Source: Streptomyces sp. TSRI0281 (GTDB lineage Bacteria > Actinomycetota > Actinomycetes > Streptomycetales > Streptomycetaceae). From it: a DNA stretch of 64,000 bases. Shown in pieces: positions 15,056 to 24,570 of the stretch; within the stretch, counting starts at the first letter, position 1, and every line of letters begins with the position of its first letter. The position numbers and the translations under genes were made by a program. The DNA is taken from contig NZ_LWLE01000005.1 in the NCBI RefSeq assembly GCF_001905125.1, forward strand, positions 1 through 64,000, in the 5' to 3' direction. Under the pieces are notes generated by a model, which saw only the letters and a program-made list of their open reading frames with translations, was not told where the DNA came from and ran no database searches.

Positions 15056-16198
15056 TCACTTCCCGCAGTACTCTCCCTCGATCACCTTGTCCATGTCGCC
15101 GGTCCAGTCGCCGTTGAAGTTCACGGAGAGGGAGTGGCGGCCGTCGGCCGTTGTCGTGACCGAGGACAAGGAGCCATGGATTCCGCCGTCGTGACCCCAG
15201 ACATGGACACCGCAGGAGAGGGTGCGGTCCATCAGTCCGAGTCCGTAGGACGCGTTCGAAACGCCGTCCACCTTCACTGTCGTCTTCATCTCCTTGAGCT
15301 GCTTCGGCGGCAGCAGTTCGCCCCTCAGGAGAGCGGAGGTGAAGCGGTTCAGGTCGGCGGAACTGGAGATCATCTCCCCGGCGGACGAGGCGATCGACGG
15401 GTTCAGGTACGTCACGTCGTACGTCCGGCCCTCCGTCGTCTCCGCCAGCTTCGAGTACGCCCTGCTATTCGGGGACGGAACCGTCGGGCTCGTGCCCGGC
15501 ACCGATGTCGCCTTCAGGTGCAGGGGCTTGATGATGCGACGGCTGATCTCCTCGCCGAAGGTGTGCCTCGTCGCCTTCTCGATCACCATCCCGGCGATCA
15601 CGTAGTTGGTGTTGGAGTAGCTCCACGACGTTCCCGGCGCGAACTCCGGCCCGTGGGCCATCGCGGTCGCCACCAGCTGTCGGGGCGTACGGGTGTCGTA
15701 GCGGTGCTGGAAAAAGCCGTCGGCCACGAAGTACGCGCGGTAGAATGCCGGGTCCCCCAGGTAGTCGTAGATACCGCTGGTGTGGTTGAGAAGCTGGCGG
15801 AGGGTGATGCGTCGGCCGTCGTGGCCGTGGCCCCGGACCAGGTCCGGCAGCCATGTGTCCACCGTGTCGTCGAGCGACAGGCGTCCCTCCGCCTCCAGCT
15901 GGAGCATGACGGTGGCGACGAACGTCTTGGTTATGCTGCCCACCCGGTAGCGGTCGTCGGCCGAACGTGGGCTGCCGATGCGGAGATTGCCCACACCGGC
16001 CGTCGTCGACCAGGTGTCGTGTCCGTCCCGTGCGGTCGCCGTGACGCCGGGGATACCCGCCGTCACCGCCGCCCGGACGGCGGTTCTCGTCGCGGAGTGG
16101 TCGTCCGCGTGGCTGTCCGCCGCGGCGAGCGACGGTGCCGCCAGGGTCACTGTGAGAGCTACGGCCGTGGCGGCCACCAGTGTCGTGCGTACAAGCAT
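15056..16198 (-). CDS. Secreted serine hydrolase (beta-lactamase/D-Ala-D-Ala carboxypeptidase family)
   Basis: A 380-residue exported protein with a signal peptide (about residues 1-27, ending SLAAA). The class C beta-lactamase-type active site is complete: S88-x-x-K91 in GSITK, Y194-S-N196 in SWSYSNTNY, and a C-terminal H-x-G-type motif in GHDGG. LLNHTSGIYDYL is a usual companion motif. Such enzymes in Streptomyces are mostly DD-carboxypeptidases or esterases acting outside the cell. The ATG at 16198 is chosen because GGGGGAAG lies just upstream; a longer frame starts at 16210 inside that RBS. Two cysteines near the C-terminus (LSCGVHVW and EYCGK) could form a disulfide. Confidence 0.9.
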   Translation of the reverse strand: MLVRTTLVAATAVALTVTLAAPSLAAADSHADDHSATRTAVRAAVTAGIPGVTATARDGHDTWSTTAGVGNLRIGSPRSADDRYRVGSITKTFVATVMLQLEAEGRLSLDDTVDTWLPDLVRGHGHDGRRITLRQLLNHTSGIYDYLGDPAFYRAYFVADGFFQHRYDTRTPRQLVATAMAHGPEFAPGTSWSYSNTNYVIAGMVIEKATRHTFGEEISRRIIKPLHLKATSVPGTSPTVPSPNSRAYSKLAETTEGRTYDVTYLNPSIASSAGEMISSSADLNRFTSALLRGELLPPKQLKEMKTTVKVDGVSNASYGLGLMDRTLSCGVHVWGHDGGIHGSLSSVTTTADGRHSLSVNFNGDWTGDMDKVIEGEYCGK

Positions 16199-16355
16199 GT
16201 CTTCCCCCAACTGGGCCGGTGATCAGCTTGGTCGGGAAACAGGACGCAGGTCGATGCGCGACAGTTGCTTCTCTTGGGGTGGTTGAGAGGTTTTCGGTCT
16301 CCTTTCGGCGACGGGCCGGGCCTCGACGGGACACCGCTCGCCCGCCGAACCCCAC

Positions 16356-17579
16356 TTACGGGTTGTTGAAGGTAACTTCTGGTTCGGTCGGCGTCGGGCC
16401 GTCCAGCAGCGGCTGGGGAGTGTGCTTCAGCTGCAGGCCGAAGAAGGCCCCGACGTACGCACGGCTGATGTCCAGCGAGCGGCTGCCGGAGAGGACCGGC
16501 GGTGACTGCGTGCCGGACAGACCGAGTTCGTCCAGGAAGAGGGGGACGTCGGAGAAGCTGTAGTGCGTCGCCCCGGCGACGGTCAGCCAGCGCTTCCAGC
16601 CATCCAGCCGGTCCCACGCCTGGTCCCAGCTCGTGTCCGTACCGCCGGGACGGTGCGTGCCGTCGTCCGTGCCGAGCATCATGAACGGCCTGCCGCCGAG
16701 TCCGTCGGCGGGTACGGCGGCGTGGAAGGCACCGTCGATGTTGATGCCCGCCCGGATGCGGCGGTCGCGCGCCATGGCTGCCGCCGCACTCGCGCCGCCG
16801 ACCGAGTGACCGGCCATGCCGATCCGGTTCCGGTCGATCAGTCCGGCGTACCGCCAGGCCGGGCGCGGCCCGGTGAGCCGGTCCAGGAGGAAGGAGACGT
16901 CCGCACCCCGGCCGGCGGTGAGAGCCTCCATGTCCTGTTCGCTCCGGACTTTCGCGCAGGCGACGCAGGTCAGCATCCGGTCACCGGGGAAGGCGGTGCC
17001 GACGGACTCGTAGGCGTGGTCCACTGCGGCGACCACGTATCCGCGGCCGGCGAGTTCCTCGGCAAGGCCGGTGAGGGTGAAACTTGAGACACCGAACCCC
17101 GGAGAGAGCACCACCAGGGGATACCGGCCGCGGGCGGGCCGAGCGCCGACGCGGCCGCTGGTGATCGTGGCGCTCAAGGTCTCGGCGGGGAAGACGTCTT
17201 CCAGCCCGTAGCTCTTCAGGAACAGCCGGGCCTCCGGCACTGTGGCGTACGGCGTCGGCGTACCGGTGCCGGGGAGGGCGGGATAGAACATGCCGACCCT
17301 CAGCTCACGAGCCGTATCCGGCACCCACGGGTCGCGGCGGGCATGGTCGACGAGGTGGAGGGTGTCGCGGCCGACCGCGTACGGGCCGGTGGGACGAGGG
17401 AGCGATGTCCGGGGGTCCGTGTCTCTGCGGACGGAAGAGGCGACGGACGAGGAAACGGAAGGAGCGGCGGACTCGTGCGTAGGGGTCGGAGCCGCGGCGG
17501 CGGGCCGTGCCACGGCGGTCGGCAGCGCGAGGGCCAGCGTGAGCAGGGCAACGGTCGGGGTTGCGGAGAATCTGGTCAT
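16356..17579 (-). CDS. Secreted alpha/beta hydrolase, PAF acetylhydrolase-like
   Basis: A 407-residue exported hydrolase. Residues 1-30 form a signal peptide, followed by a Ser/Thr/Pro-rich linker. The catalytic core resembles the platelet-activating factor acetylhydrolase group: LVVLSPGFG (oxyanion region), the nucleophile elbow GHSVGG (S259), an acid in GINIDGAFH and a His in GATHYSFSD. The substrate is unknown; relatives cleave esters and polyesters outside the cell. It precedes the serine hydrolase on the same strand with 157 bp between them, so they may or may not share a transcript. Confidence 0.85.
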   Translation of the reverse strand: MTRFSATPTVALLTLALALPTAVARPAAAAPTPTHESAAPSVSSSVASSVRRDTDPRTSLPRPTGPYAVGRDTLHLVDHARRDPWVPDTARELRVGMFYPALPGTGTPTPYATVPEARLFLKSYGLEDVFPAETLSATITSGRVGARPARGRYPLVVLSPGFGVSSFTLTGLAEELAGRGYVVAAVDHAYESVGTAFPGDRMLTCVACAKVRSEQDMEALTAGRGADVSFLLDRLTGPRPAWRYAGLIDRNRIGMAGHSVGGASAAAAMARDRRIRAGINIDGAFHAAVPADGLGGRPFMMLGTDDGTHRPGGTDTSWDQAWDRLDGWKRWLTVAGATHYSFSDVPLFLDELGLSGTQSPPVLSGSRSLDISRAYVGAFFGLQLKHTPQPLLDGPTPTEPEVTFNNP

Positions 17580-17936
17580 GTCCCGGACGCTAAAGGTCGC
17601 GGCCGGTCCAGCGCGTCAACCGCCGGTCGCGTTCTGGCGCCCCGCCCGTACGCCCCCGTCCCGGCCTCGTGAGCCGCGTTTCCCAGACCCGTTTCCCCAG
17701 GTCGAACCGCTACGCCCGTCCTCCCGCCGTCCCCCGGTGGCGACCGGTGTCCATCTGCGACGGGTGCGGCGGAGCCGCCCGGTGCGCCGACGTCTACCCC
17801 TGCGGGTGGAGGGGTGTCCACCCCGGGATGCGCATCTTCGGCGGTGGGTTCAACCCGTGGGTTCATGTGCCGCGCCGGGCCGGAAATCTAGCGTGGTGGT
17901 CAGTTGACGCCACTGCGACCCCGACGAGGACATCCG
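17580..17936. other. 357-bp divergent intergenic region
   Basis: This separates the minus-strand hydrolase from the plus-strand ABC transporter and must hold both promoters. A small inverted repeat GGGTT-C-AACCC lies at about 17847-17857, followed by a second GGGTTC. It could be an operator, but no regulator gene is adjacent on the hydrolase side. No gene is visible. Confidence 0.4.
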
Positions 17937-18881
17937 ATGATCGAAGCCCATGGGCTCACCAAACGCTATGGGGACAAGACCGCTGTCATGGATCTCAGCT
18001 TTGTCGTCCGGCCCGGTGTTGTCACCGGATTCCTCGGGCCGAACGGCGCCGGGAAGTCCACCACGATGCGGATGATCCTGGGACTGGACGCCCCGACGGC
18101 CGGCCGGGTCGTGGTCAACGGAAAGCACTACGCCGCGCACCGCTCACCGCTGCATGAGGTCGGGGCGATGCTGGAGGCCCGCTCGATCCATACCGGCCGC
18201 TCCGCCTTCAACCATCTGCTGGCGCTGGCTGTCACCACGGGCATCCCCCGCAGCCGGGTGGACGAGGTGATCGACATCGTCGGGCTGCGGAAGGTGGCCG
18301 GGAAGCGGGCCGGCGGCTTCTCCCTGGGCATGGGCCAGCGGCTCGGTATCGCCAGCGCTCTGCTCGGTGACCCGGCCACCGTCGTCCTGGACGAGCCGGT
18401 GAACGGGCTCGATCCCGAAGGCGTGCTGTGGATCCGCAGTCTGCTCAAGGACCTGGCCGCCGAAGGGCGCACGGTGCTGGTCTCCTCGCATCTGATGAGC
18501 GAGATGGCGTTGACCGCCGAGCACCTCATCGTGATCGGGCGCGGCCGGCTGATCGCCGACACCTCGGTCGGGGAGTTCACTCGGCGTGCCGCCCGCAATT
18601 CGGTGCTCGTACGCAGCGACGAGGCGGAGCGGCTGCGTGCGGCGCTGACCGGGCCGGATGTCGCCGTGGCGTCGGCCGACCGGGGCGTACTGGAAGTCAC
18701 CGGCCTGAGCAGCGATCGGATCGGCCGGATCGCCGCCGACCACGCGATCGCGCTCGCCGAACTGACACCTCGCCAGGCGTCGTTGGAGGAGGCGTTCATG
18801 GAGCTGACCCGGGACGCTGTCGAGTACCAGACCCCGGACCGGCTTCCGGCCGGTTCCGGCACCGAAGGACGTGCGGCGTGA
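17937..18881 (+). CDS. ABC-2 type transporter, ATP-binding protein
   Basis: A 314-residue ATPase of the drug/bacitracin exporter type. Walker A GPNGAGKS lies at residues 35-42, the signature is FSLGMGQRLG, Walker B is VVLDEP followed by VNGLDPEG, and the switch His is in VSSHLMSEM. The C-terminal 90 residues form the extra domain common in these exporters. The ATG at 17937 starts right at the conserved N-terminus. Its stop overlaps the GTG of the permease gene (GTGA), so the two are translationally coupled. Downstream lies a two-component system that may control it. Confidence 0.93.
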   Translation: MIEAHGLTKRYGDKTAVMDLSFVVRPGVVTGFLGPNGAGKSTTMRMILGLDAPTAGRVVVNGKHYAAHRSPLHEVGAMLEARSIHTGRSAFNHLLALAVTTGIPRSRVDEVIDIVGLRKVAGKRAGGFSLGMGQRLGIASALLGDPATVVLDEPVNGLDPEGVLWIRSLLKDLAAEGRTVLVSSHLMSEMALTAEHLIVIGRGRLIADTSVGEFTRRAARNSVLVRSDEAERLRAALTGPDVAVASADRGVLEVTGLSSDRIGRIAADHAIALAELTPRQASLEEAFMELTRDAVEYQTPDRLPAGSGTEGRAA

Positions 18882-19702
18882 GCACCGATACGATGCACCG
18901 GTTCACCGCCCCCGCCGGGCGCGGCCGGCTCACCCGGACGCGGGTGCTGCACTCGGAGTTGGTCAAACTCCGCACCCTGCGCTCGACGTTCTTCGCCCTG
19001 CTCGCCGCCGCCGTGGCGATGACCGGGATGGGCCCCTTGTTCTCGGCCCTCACCGCCTCCCACTGGTCGGACATGAGCGTGGCCGAGCGGGCGAGCGTCA
19101 ACCCGACGGCACTGAGCCTGATCGGTTTCTTCCTGGCGCAGTTGGCGGTCGGCGTCATGGGTGTGCTCGTGGTCAGCGGCGAGTACTCGACCGGCATGAT
19201 CCGTGCGACCTTCTCGGCGGTGCCGCGACGGCTCCCGGTCCTGTGGGCGAAGGCCACCGTGTACGCGGCGGTGACCTGGGGGCTGATGACTGCCATGTCC
19301 CTGACGGCGTTCCTGGCCGGTCAGGCCCTGATGTCCTCCACGGGAGCCGGCGCCTCGCTGAGCGACCCGGGTGTCACTCGCGCCGTCCTCGGTACCGGTC
19401 TGTACCTGACCGTTGTGGGACTGCTCAGCGTCGCTGTCGGCACACTGACCCGTAACACCGCGGGCGGCATCACTGCCGTCTTCGGTCTGCTGCTGGTCCT
19501 GCCGGAGCTCGTCAAGGCCCTCCCCTCCTCCTGGTCCGACCGGATCGGTCCGTACCTGCCGAGCAACGCCGGACACGCGCTCGCCGTCCTCCAGTCGGAT
19601 CCGCATACCTTGGCGCCATGGACCGGATTCACCGTGTTCTGTCTGTACGCGGCTGTGGCGCTCGGCGGAGCCGCGGTGGCACTGAAACGACGGGACGCGT
19701 AG
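18878..19702 (+). CDS. ABC-2 type transporter, permease
   Basis: A 274-residue membrane protein with six expected helices. It begins with a GTG at 18878 that overlaps the ATPase stop. The N-terminal HSELVKLRTLRSTFFALL is the typical entry into helix 1 of ABC-2 permeases, and VSGEYSTGMIRATFSAVPRR is their conserved cytoplasmic loop. It forms an exporter with the ATPase of 17937-18881. Substrate unknown; the linked histidine kinase and response regulator suggest it is induced by a cell-envelope or antibiotic signal. Confidence 0.92.
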   Translation: MSTDTMHRFTAPAGRGRLTRTRVLHSELVKLRTLRSTFFALLAAAVAMTGMGPLFSALTASHWSDMSVAERASVNPTALSLIGFFLAQLAVGVMGVLVVSGEYSTGMIRATFSAVPRRLPVLWAKATVYAAVTWGLMTAMSLTAFLAGQALMSSTGAGASLSDPGVTRAVLGTGLYLTVVGLLSVAVGTLTRNTAGGITAVFGLLLVLPELVKALPSSWSDRIGPYLPSNAGHALAVLQSDPHTLAPWTGFTVFCLYAAVALGGAAVALKRRDA

Positions 19703-19850
19703 TGGTCGGTGAGGGCGCGGTCGGATTCGTCAACCGGCCGGGCAGGACGGGAGAGGTCGCCGCCTCCCGACGGGCCGGACACCGCGGCGGGCCGGCCTGG
19801 GTGCCTGCTGCCGGGGCACCGCCCAGAGGCCGGACCATGGTGAGCAGTCG

Positions 19851-21098
19851 ATGACGGCGACCGAGCACGCCACCGCACCGGTCGGGCAGCCGTGGCGCAC
19901 CCTGACCGGGTGTGCCCGAATGCTGCGGGCGCATGCCCAGCTACCGCCGATGGCGGTGGACGCGATTCTGGTGGCCGCGCTCTTCATCCTCACCGCCCTC
20001 GTCGTCCGCATCGACCTGCACGAACGCCCATGGCTCCTCGCATTCCAGGCGGCCTTGCTCCTGCCCCTGATCAGGCGGCGTCGGGCACCCCTGACGGTGT
20101 TCGCCGCAGTGGCCTGGGCGGCCTTCGCCCAGTGGCTCGTCGACGTCCAGCTACCGGCCGACATCGCGTTGTTGATCGCCCTCTACACCGTGGCCGCATA
20201 CACCGGCGGCCGGCAGTTGCTGCTGGCCGGCGCTGTCTCCGAAGCGGGCATCCTGATGGCATCCGTGCGCTGGTCGACCGAGGGGAGATTCCTCGGCGCG
20301 GCCGTGAGCCTGACCGCCATGGCCACCGCCGCCGCGGTCATCGGCACGAACATGCGCACCAGGCGTGCCTACTTCGCGTCCGTGGAGGACCGTGCGGTAC
20401 GTCTGGAACGTGAGCGCGACCAACGGGCTCGGCTCGCGGTGGCCGAGGAACGGGCCCGTATCGCCCGCGACATGCACGACATCGTCAGCCACAACCTGTC
20501 CGTGATGATCGCTCTCGCCGATGCCGCGGTCTACGCCCAGTACCGCACGCCCGACAAGACGACCACCGCCATGCGGCAGGTCGCCGACAGCGGGCGCCAG
20601 TCCCTCACCGAGATGCGACGAGTCCTCGGGATCCTGCGTGCCGATGAACCGGACGCCCTTCGTCACCCGATACCCGGCATCGCCCAACTGCAGTCCCTCC
20701 TCGACCAGGTGCGCACCGCCGGGCTGCCCGTCCGCCTCCGTCTGGCAGGCGATCCCTCCCACGTCCCCACCGCCGCACAGCTCACCGTCTACCGACTGGT
20801 ACAGGAAGCCTTGACCAACACCCTCAAGCACGCCCCTCCCGGCACCCGCGCCGAGGTGCGGGTGTGCTGCTCCGCCGAGACCATCGCCCTCGATGTCACC
20901 GACGACGGCCACGGCCGCACCGCGCAGGATCCCGACGCGCCGCGCGGGCACGGAATCCCCGGTATGCGCGAGCGCACGGCCGCGTACGGCGGAACGCTGC
21001 GGGCGGGACCGCTACCGGGCGGCGGCTGGCGGGTCTCGGCCCACCTCGACCTGAGCACAGCAGGAGCAGCAGGAGCAGCAGGGACCGGTGCCGCGTGA
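19851..21098 (+). CDS. Sensor histidine kinase (HPK7, HisKA_3 type)
   Basis: A 415-residue membrane kinase. Four to six hydrophobic segments fill residues 35-165, with almost no extracytoplasmic domain, as in intramembrane-sensing kinases. The DHp domain has the phospho-acceptor H209 in RARIARDMHDIVSHNLSVM, and the ATP-binding domain carries LTVYRLVQEALTNTLKHA and a G-box GIPGMRER. The C-terminus ends in a low-complexity STAGAAGAAGTGAA encoded by repeated AGCAGG units. Its stop overlaps the response-regulator GTG, so the two are coupled. It follows the ABC-2 exporter by 148 bp and probably regulates it. Confidence 0.93.
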   Translation: MTATEHATAPVGQPWRTLTGCARMLRAHAQLPPMAVDAILVAALFILTALVVRIDLHERPWLLAFQAALLLPLIRRRRAPLTVFAAVAWAAFAQWLVDVQLPADIALLIALYTVAAYTGGRQLLLAGAVSEAGILMASVRWSTEGRFLGAAVSLTAMATAAAVIGTNMRTRRAYFASVEDRAVRLERERDQRARLAVAEERARIARDMHDIVSHNLSVMIALADAAVYAQYRTPDKTTTAMRQVADSGRQSLTEMRRVLGILRADEPDALRHPIPGIAQLQSLLDQVRTAGLPVRLRLAGDPSHVPTAAQLTVYRLVQEALTNTLKHAPPGTRAEVRVCCSAETIALDVTDDGHGRTAQDPDAPRGHGIPGMRERTAAYGGTLRAGPLPGGGWRVSAHLDLSTAGAAGAAGTGAA

Positions 21099-21757
21099 CG
21101 ATCCGTATCCTGCTCGCCGACGACGAACCACTGCTGCGTATGGCGTTCACCATGGTCCTGGAGGCCCAGCCGGACATGGAGCCGGTCGGCGAGGCGGGGG
21201 ACGGCACCGAAGCCGTACGACTCGCCCGGCTGCTCCGCCCCGATGTCGTTCTGATGGACGTCCGGATGCCCGGTACCGACGGCATCGAGGCGACCGGCCG
21301 GATCACCCGGGACTGTCCACAGACCCGGGTCCTCATTCTGACCACCTTCGACCTCGATGAATACGCCTTCGCCGGACTCAGAGCCGGGGCGTCGGGCTTC
21401 CTCCTGAAGAACGCCCTGCCCGAGGAACTCCTCGCGGCCGTCCGGAACGTCGCCGCGGGCGACGCGGCGATCTCGCCACGCATCACCCGTCGCCTGCTGG
21501 AGAACTTCGCCCACCAACTCCCCGCGGACCGCGAGCAGGTGGAGGACGAGCGTCTGGGACGGCTCACGCCACGCGAACGCGAAGTACTCGTCGAGGTGGC
21601 CCGCGGCCTGTCGAACACCGAAGTCGCCGCCGCCCTGCACCTCGCGGAGGCCACCGTGAAAACACATCTGAACCGGATCCTGACGAAGCTGGAGCTACGC
21701 GACCGAGTGCAGGCCGTCGTCTTCGGCTACGAGACCCGCCTCATCCGCCCGGCATGA
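21095..21757 (+). CDS. NarL/LuxR-type response regulator
   Basis: A 220-residue regulator. The receiver domain has acidic residues D9-D10, the phospho-acceptor D55 in VVLMDVRMPG, and a conserved Lys in LLKNAL. The C-terminal LuxR-type HTH (LTPREREVLVEVARGLSNTE, then ATVKTHLNRILTKL) binds DNA. The GTG at 21095 overlaps the kinase stop and starts exactly at the conserved N-terminus. With the upstream kinase it forms a two-component system; the ABC-2 exporter next to it is the likely target. Confidence 0.94.
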   Translation: MTIRILLADDEPLLRMAFTMVLEAQPDMEPVGEAGDGTEAVRLARLLRPDVVLMDVRMPGTDGIEATGRITRDCPQTRVLILTTFDLDEYAFAGLRAGASGFLLKNALPEELLAAVRNVAAGDAAISPRITRRLLENFAHQLPADREQVEDERLGRLTPREREVLVEVARGLSNTEVAAALHLAEATVKTHLNRILTKLELRDRVQAVVFGYETRLIRPA

Positions 21758-21940
21758 GGACGTTCAGGGACGTCGCACCGCTGGCGGCCGGCTCTTCGCA
21801 CCGTACTCGCCCTGGACGCCGGCCCGGCGGGACCCACGGTCCCGACCACGTCGGCCCTGGAGCGGCGTCGCTGCGGCGGGTGATGACGCGGAGCAGGTGC
21901 CGCGCCTGTCTGCTGGTCAGGTCGCGGCACGTGTCTGCCG

Positions 21941-22465
21941 TCAGGCGGTGGCGGTCCCCGGGCGGGCGGAAGTGGAGCGCTTGCCACGCCGGTCGGCGAA
22001 GAAGGCATGGGCGACACCGATGACGACCCAGGCGGTGAGCACCAGGGCGGGGAGGCCGGCGCCTGTGCCGTCGAAGAAGGCGTTGGTGCGCACGAGGCTG
22101 CCGGAGGCGCCCGGGGGGGGGAGGAGTTGACCGACGGCGGCCCAGCTTGTGGGGAGCCAGTGGGGGCCGATGGCGAGGCCCGAGAGGGGGTTGCCCCGGA
22201 GCATCATGAGTGCGCTGCCGAGGGCGAAGCCGGCCATCCCGAGGAGGGCTTGGAGCCCCAGGAGGGTGGTGGACATGGCGGCCATGCCGAGGGTGACTCC
22301 GAGGGCGGTGAGCCAGTAGTTGCCGTCGACCGAGTGGGTGGCGAACTGAAGGACGGCGGCGACAGCGGCGCCCGCCGCGACGGAGAAGAGCAGAGCTCCC
22401 GTGAGGCGGGTTCGCAGCCCTCGGTGGCCGGGGAAGACGCTGCTGAGGATCAGGGCGGGGAAGAT
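21941..22465 (-). pseudogene. YhgE/ABC-2-like membrane protein, C-terminal remnant
   Basis: The minus-strand frame is open from an in-frame stop at 22466-22468 and reads FPALILSSVFPGHRGLRTRL, then several membrane helices and RGNPLSG...QLLPPPGASGSLVR and NAFFDGTGAG. These are the last four helices and extracytoplasmic loop of YhgE/Pip-like membrane proteins. The N-terminal half is missing, and a stop lies right before the conserved part, so the gene is truncated. An internal ATG at 22285 could only give a 114-residue fragment. A full-length relative lies at 29435-30508. Confidence 0.65.
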
Positions 22466-22695
22466 TCATAGTGAGTCTTTCTGTGCTTCATGCCGTGCGC
22501 GGAGAGGACGGAGCCCCCGTCCGGGCCGGGGTGGTGCAGAAGGCCGGACTGCGCTGGGCGCCCCGGCCACGTACGCCGCAGCGGGTGGTCCGTACGGCCC
22601 CGATGCGGTCGCCGGCCGCGCGGCCCGTGGGCCGGACATCGGGCCGATTCGGCCCCGGTGGGCTGTGACCGAGACCCGACGCCCGGCCGTGATCC

Positions 22696-23334
22696 TCAGG
22701 CGCGGGCCGCCGCCGCGGCGACGATCCAGTTCCTGAACTCGACGGCGTAGTGCCGGAGGTGATGCTCCAGGACGTCGTCCGGGCACGTGGTGGGCAGGTA
22801 GACCGTCAGGTTTGCGGTGAAGCCGTCGGCGGTGTCACCGAACTGGATCAGCGCCCGCCCGACGACGGTGCCGTCGGCCAGGAACAGGTTCGAGGACATC
22901 TTGCGCGGATACGCGGACTCCGGGAGAACCTCGTCCGCGTCCGCTGCCCAGGCCAGTGCGTCCGTTCCCCAGCCGCCCATGTAGAAGTCACTGACGTGGG
23001 TGCCGATGTTCTCCACCACGCGCGCTCCGATGGCATCGGTGCCCCTCACGTAGTGCTCGGGGTGCGCTGCGAGGAGTGCGCTCTCGTCGCCCGCGAATGC
23101 GCTGTCCATCCAGGCCAGGAACGCGCCGGGGGTGAGGCCCTGCGTCGCGAGCACGGTCGTGCCTGCCTTGAAGCTGCCGTCGGAGGTGCGAGCACACTCG
23201 CGCAGGAAGGCGTTGCCCTCCTCGATGTCCTCGGCCAGGAGTTCGAGGAGCCCCTGGCGTCCCAGCAGCGTCCGGAAGCGGTGTCCGTCCAGCGCCCTAC
23301 CGGGAACCCAGGCAGGCACGCAGCGCCGCGACAC
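22696..23334 (-). CDS. Hypothetical protein with uncertain N-terminus
   Basis: A 212-residue soluble protein I do not recognise. The body is protein-like (LAEDIEEGNAFLRECARTSDG, FLAWMDSAFAGDESALLAAH, then a beta-rich end LFLADGTVVGRALIQFGD and a C-terminal FRNWIVAAAAARA). The only in-frame start is a GTG at 23334, and the first 15 or so residues look non-coding and overlap the 5' part of the divergent TetR remnant. Divergent genes of this sort should have a promoter region between them, so a deletion has probably removed it together with both true N-termini. Function unknown. Confidence 0.5.
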   Translation of the reverse strand: MSRRCVPAWVPGRALDGHRFRTLLGRQGLLELLAEDIEEGNAFLRECARTSDGSFKAGTTVLATQGLTPGAFLAWMDSAFAGDESALLAAHPEHYVRGTDAIGARVVENIGTHVSDFYMGGWGTDALAWAADADEVLPESAYPRKMSSNLFLADGTVVGRALIQFGDTADGFTANLTVYLPTTCPDDVLEHHLRHYAVEFRNWIVAAAAARA

Positions 23335-23919
23335 TGGCTCGCGTACCGCGGGCTGCCGAGGAAATCGCCTCCTCGTCCGGTCTGGAAGAGATGACGATCA
23401 CCGGCGTCGCCCGACGCGCCGGCGTCTCGGTCGGCACGATCTACCGCCGCTTCGAAGACAAAGAACAGCTGATCACCGCCCTGACCGAGCGGATGCTGGA
23501 ACGGCGCGAGGAGTACGTGGCCGAGCGGCTGCGCGCGGCCGAACCGTCACTCTCCGGCGTCATGGAGGCCTACGCGAACGCACTGCTGCAGTCCTTCGCC
23601 GACGGCAGCAAGCTCTTCCCCGAACTGATGCGGGCGCGGGGAACGCGCGCCCTGGACCGCGGGGCCCGCACCATCACCGAGATGCACCGCCTCCTGCTCG
23701 AAGCGGCAGCCCCGTACGCCGACCAGATCCGGCGCTCCGACGCACAGGCGGCGCTGGACACCGTGGCCCGCGCCGTCCCTCGGCGCCTGCTTCCACAACT
23801 CCGTACGCCCCGACCCCGCTACGGGCGCGGCCGCCCAACGCCGGTACGCGGGCGAACTCAGCGACATGGCGATCGCCTACCTCATGACCCCCGACCGCGG
23901 CCGCACCGCCCACAACTGA
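23313..23919 (+). pseudogene. TetR-family regulator, frameshifted and lacking a start
   Basis: The N-terminal HTH is clear: AAEEIASSSGLEEMTITGVA then RRAGVSVGTIYRRFEDKEQL. The frame is open back to about 23313 but has no ATG, GTG or TTG before the ATG at 23391, which already lies inside helix 1. The C-terminal ligand domain reads normally up to AALDTVARAV, then an extra C at about 23777-23779 shifts the frame. Reading on in the +1 frame gives GACFHNSVRPDP, ELSDMAIAYLMTPDRG and a stop at 23917-23919, the natural end of the protein. So the gene carries both a 5' loss and a single-base insertion. The insertion is in a CCC run, so a sequencing error is possible for that lesion but not for the missing start. 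Confidence 0.75.
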
Positions 23920-24570
23920 GGACGCCGAAGCGACCGGACGCCACACCCCCGAGGGCGTGCCGGCGACCGGGGACGGGGCCGCCGGGGGACGGACCGGCAC
24001 CGGGGCGCACAGCGTACGGACCAGCCGGTTCGTCACCACGAGGTCGAGCCCGTCACCCCGGATCCCGACAGCCAGGTCGCCGATTGCGTCGAAGGCTCAT
24101 TGGAGGGACCGGTCGCAGGAGGCCAACCTCGTATCATCAGGCGATGACGGCCACGCCCGCGCCGGATCATCCGGCCGCGCCCGGCAATGGCGTTCCCCTG
24201 AACGTCCTGCCCCTCTCCGACGACCCGCGCTGACCGCCGCGCCGCCGCGCACATGACCGGCCCGGCGCAGAATGTGGACGGCGTCGCCACCATCCACGCC
24301 GCGATCGCCTGCATCCTGGCCCAGGGCCGACGGAACGGCGACATTCGTCGCCCTGATCGGAGCCGGGCGCCCCCACCGCATCGCCCAAGCCCTTCCCGCA
24401 GCCGTGGGCGATCGCTGCGCCGCCCCGCAGCCCGCCCAACCCGACAGCGAACGCTGAGCCCCCACGCGGCGAAAGCCCCGCTCGCCGGTCATCGCTCTCC
24501 CTGCGCCTCCCCCGTCCGCACGGCGAACAGCACACGACTCCACTCCCGCCGAACTCTCCGAAGGAACACC
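23920..24570. other. 651-bp stretch without an intact gene
   Basis: Short frames include MTATPAPDHPAAPGNGVPLN (24144, 29 codons) and VDGVATIHAAIACILAQG (from 24253), which look like coding fragments in different frames, but no family is recognised. The area lies between two frameshifted genes and is probably part of the same decayed block. Confidence 0.4.

Noticed and set aside
21061-21082. AGCAGG repeat at the kinase gene end as a regulatory repeat
   Set aside because: It is in frame and encodes the Ala/Gly-rich tail of the kinase; no further structure.
22471-22668. 65-codon plus-strand frame with GTG start
   Set aside because: Pro/Arg-rich, no RBS, no family resemblance; lies next to a truncated gene and reads like non-coding DNA.
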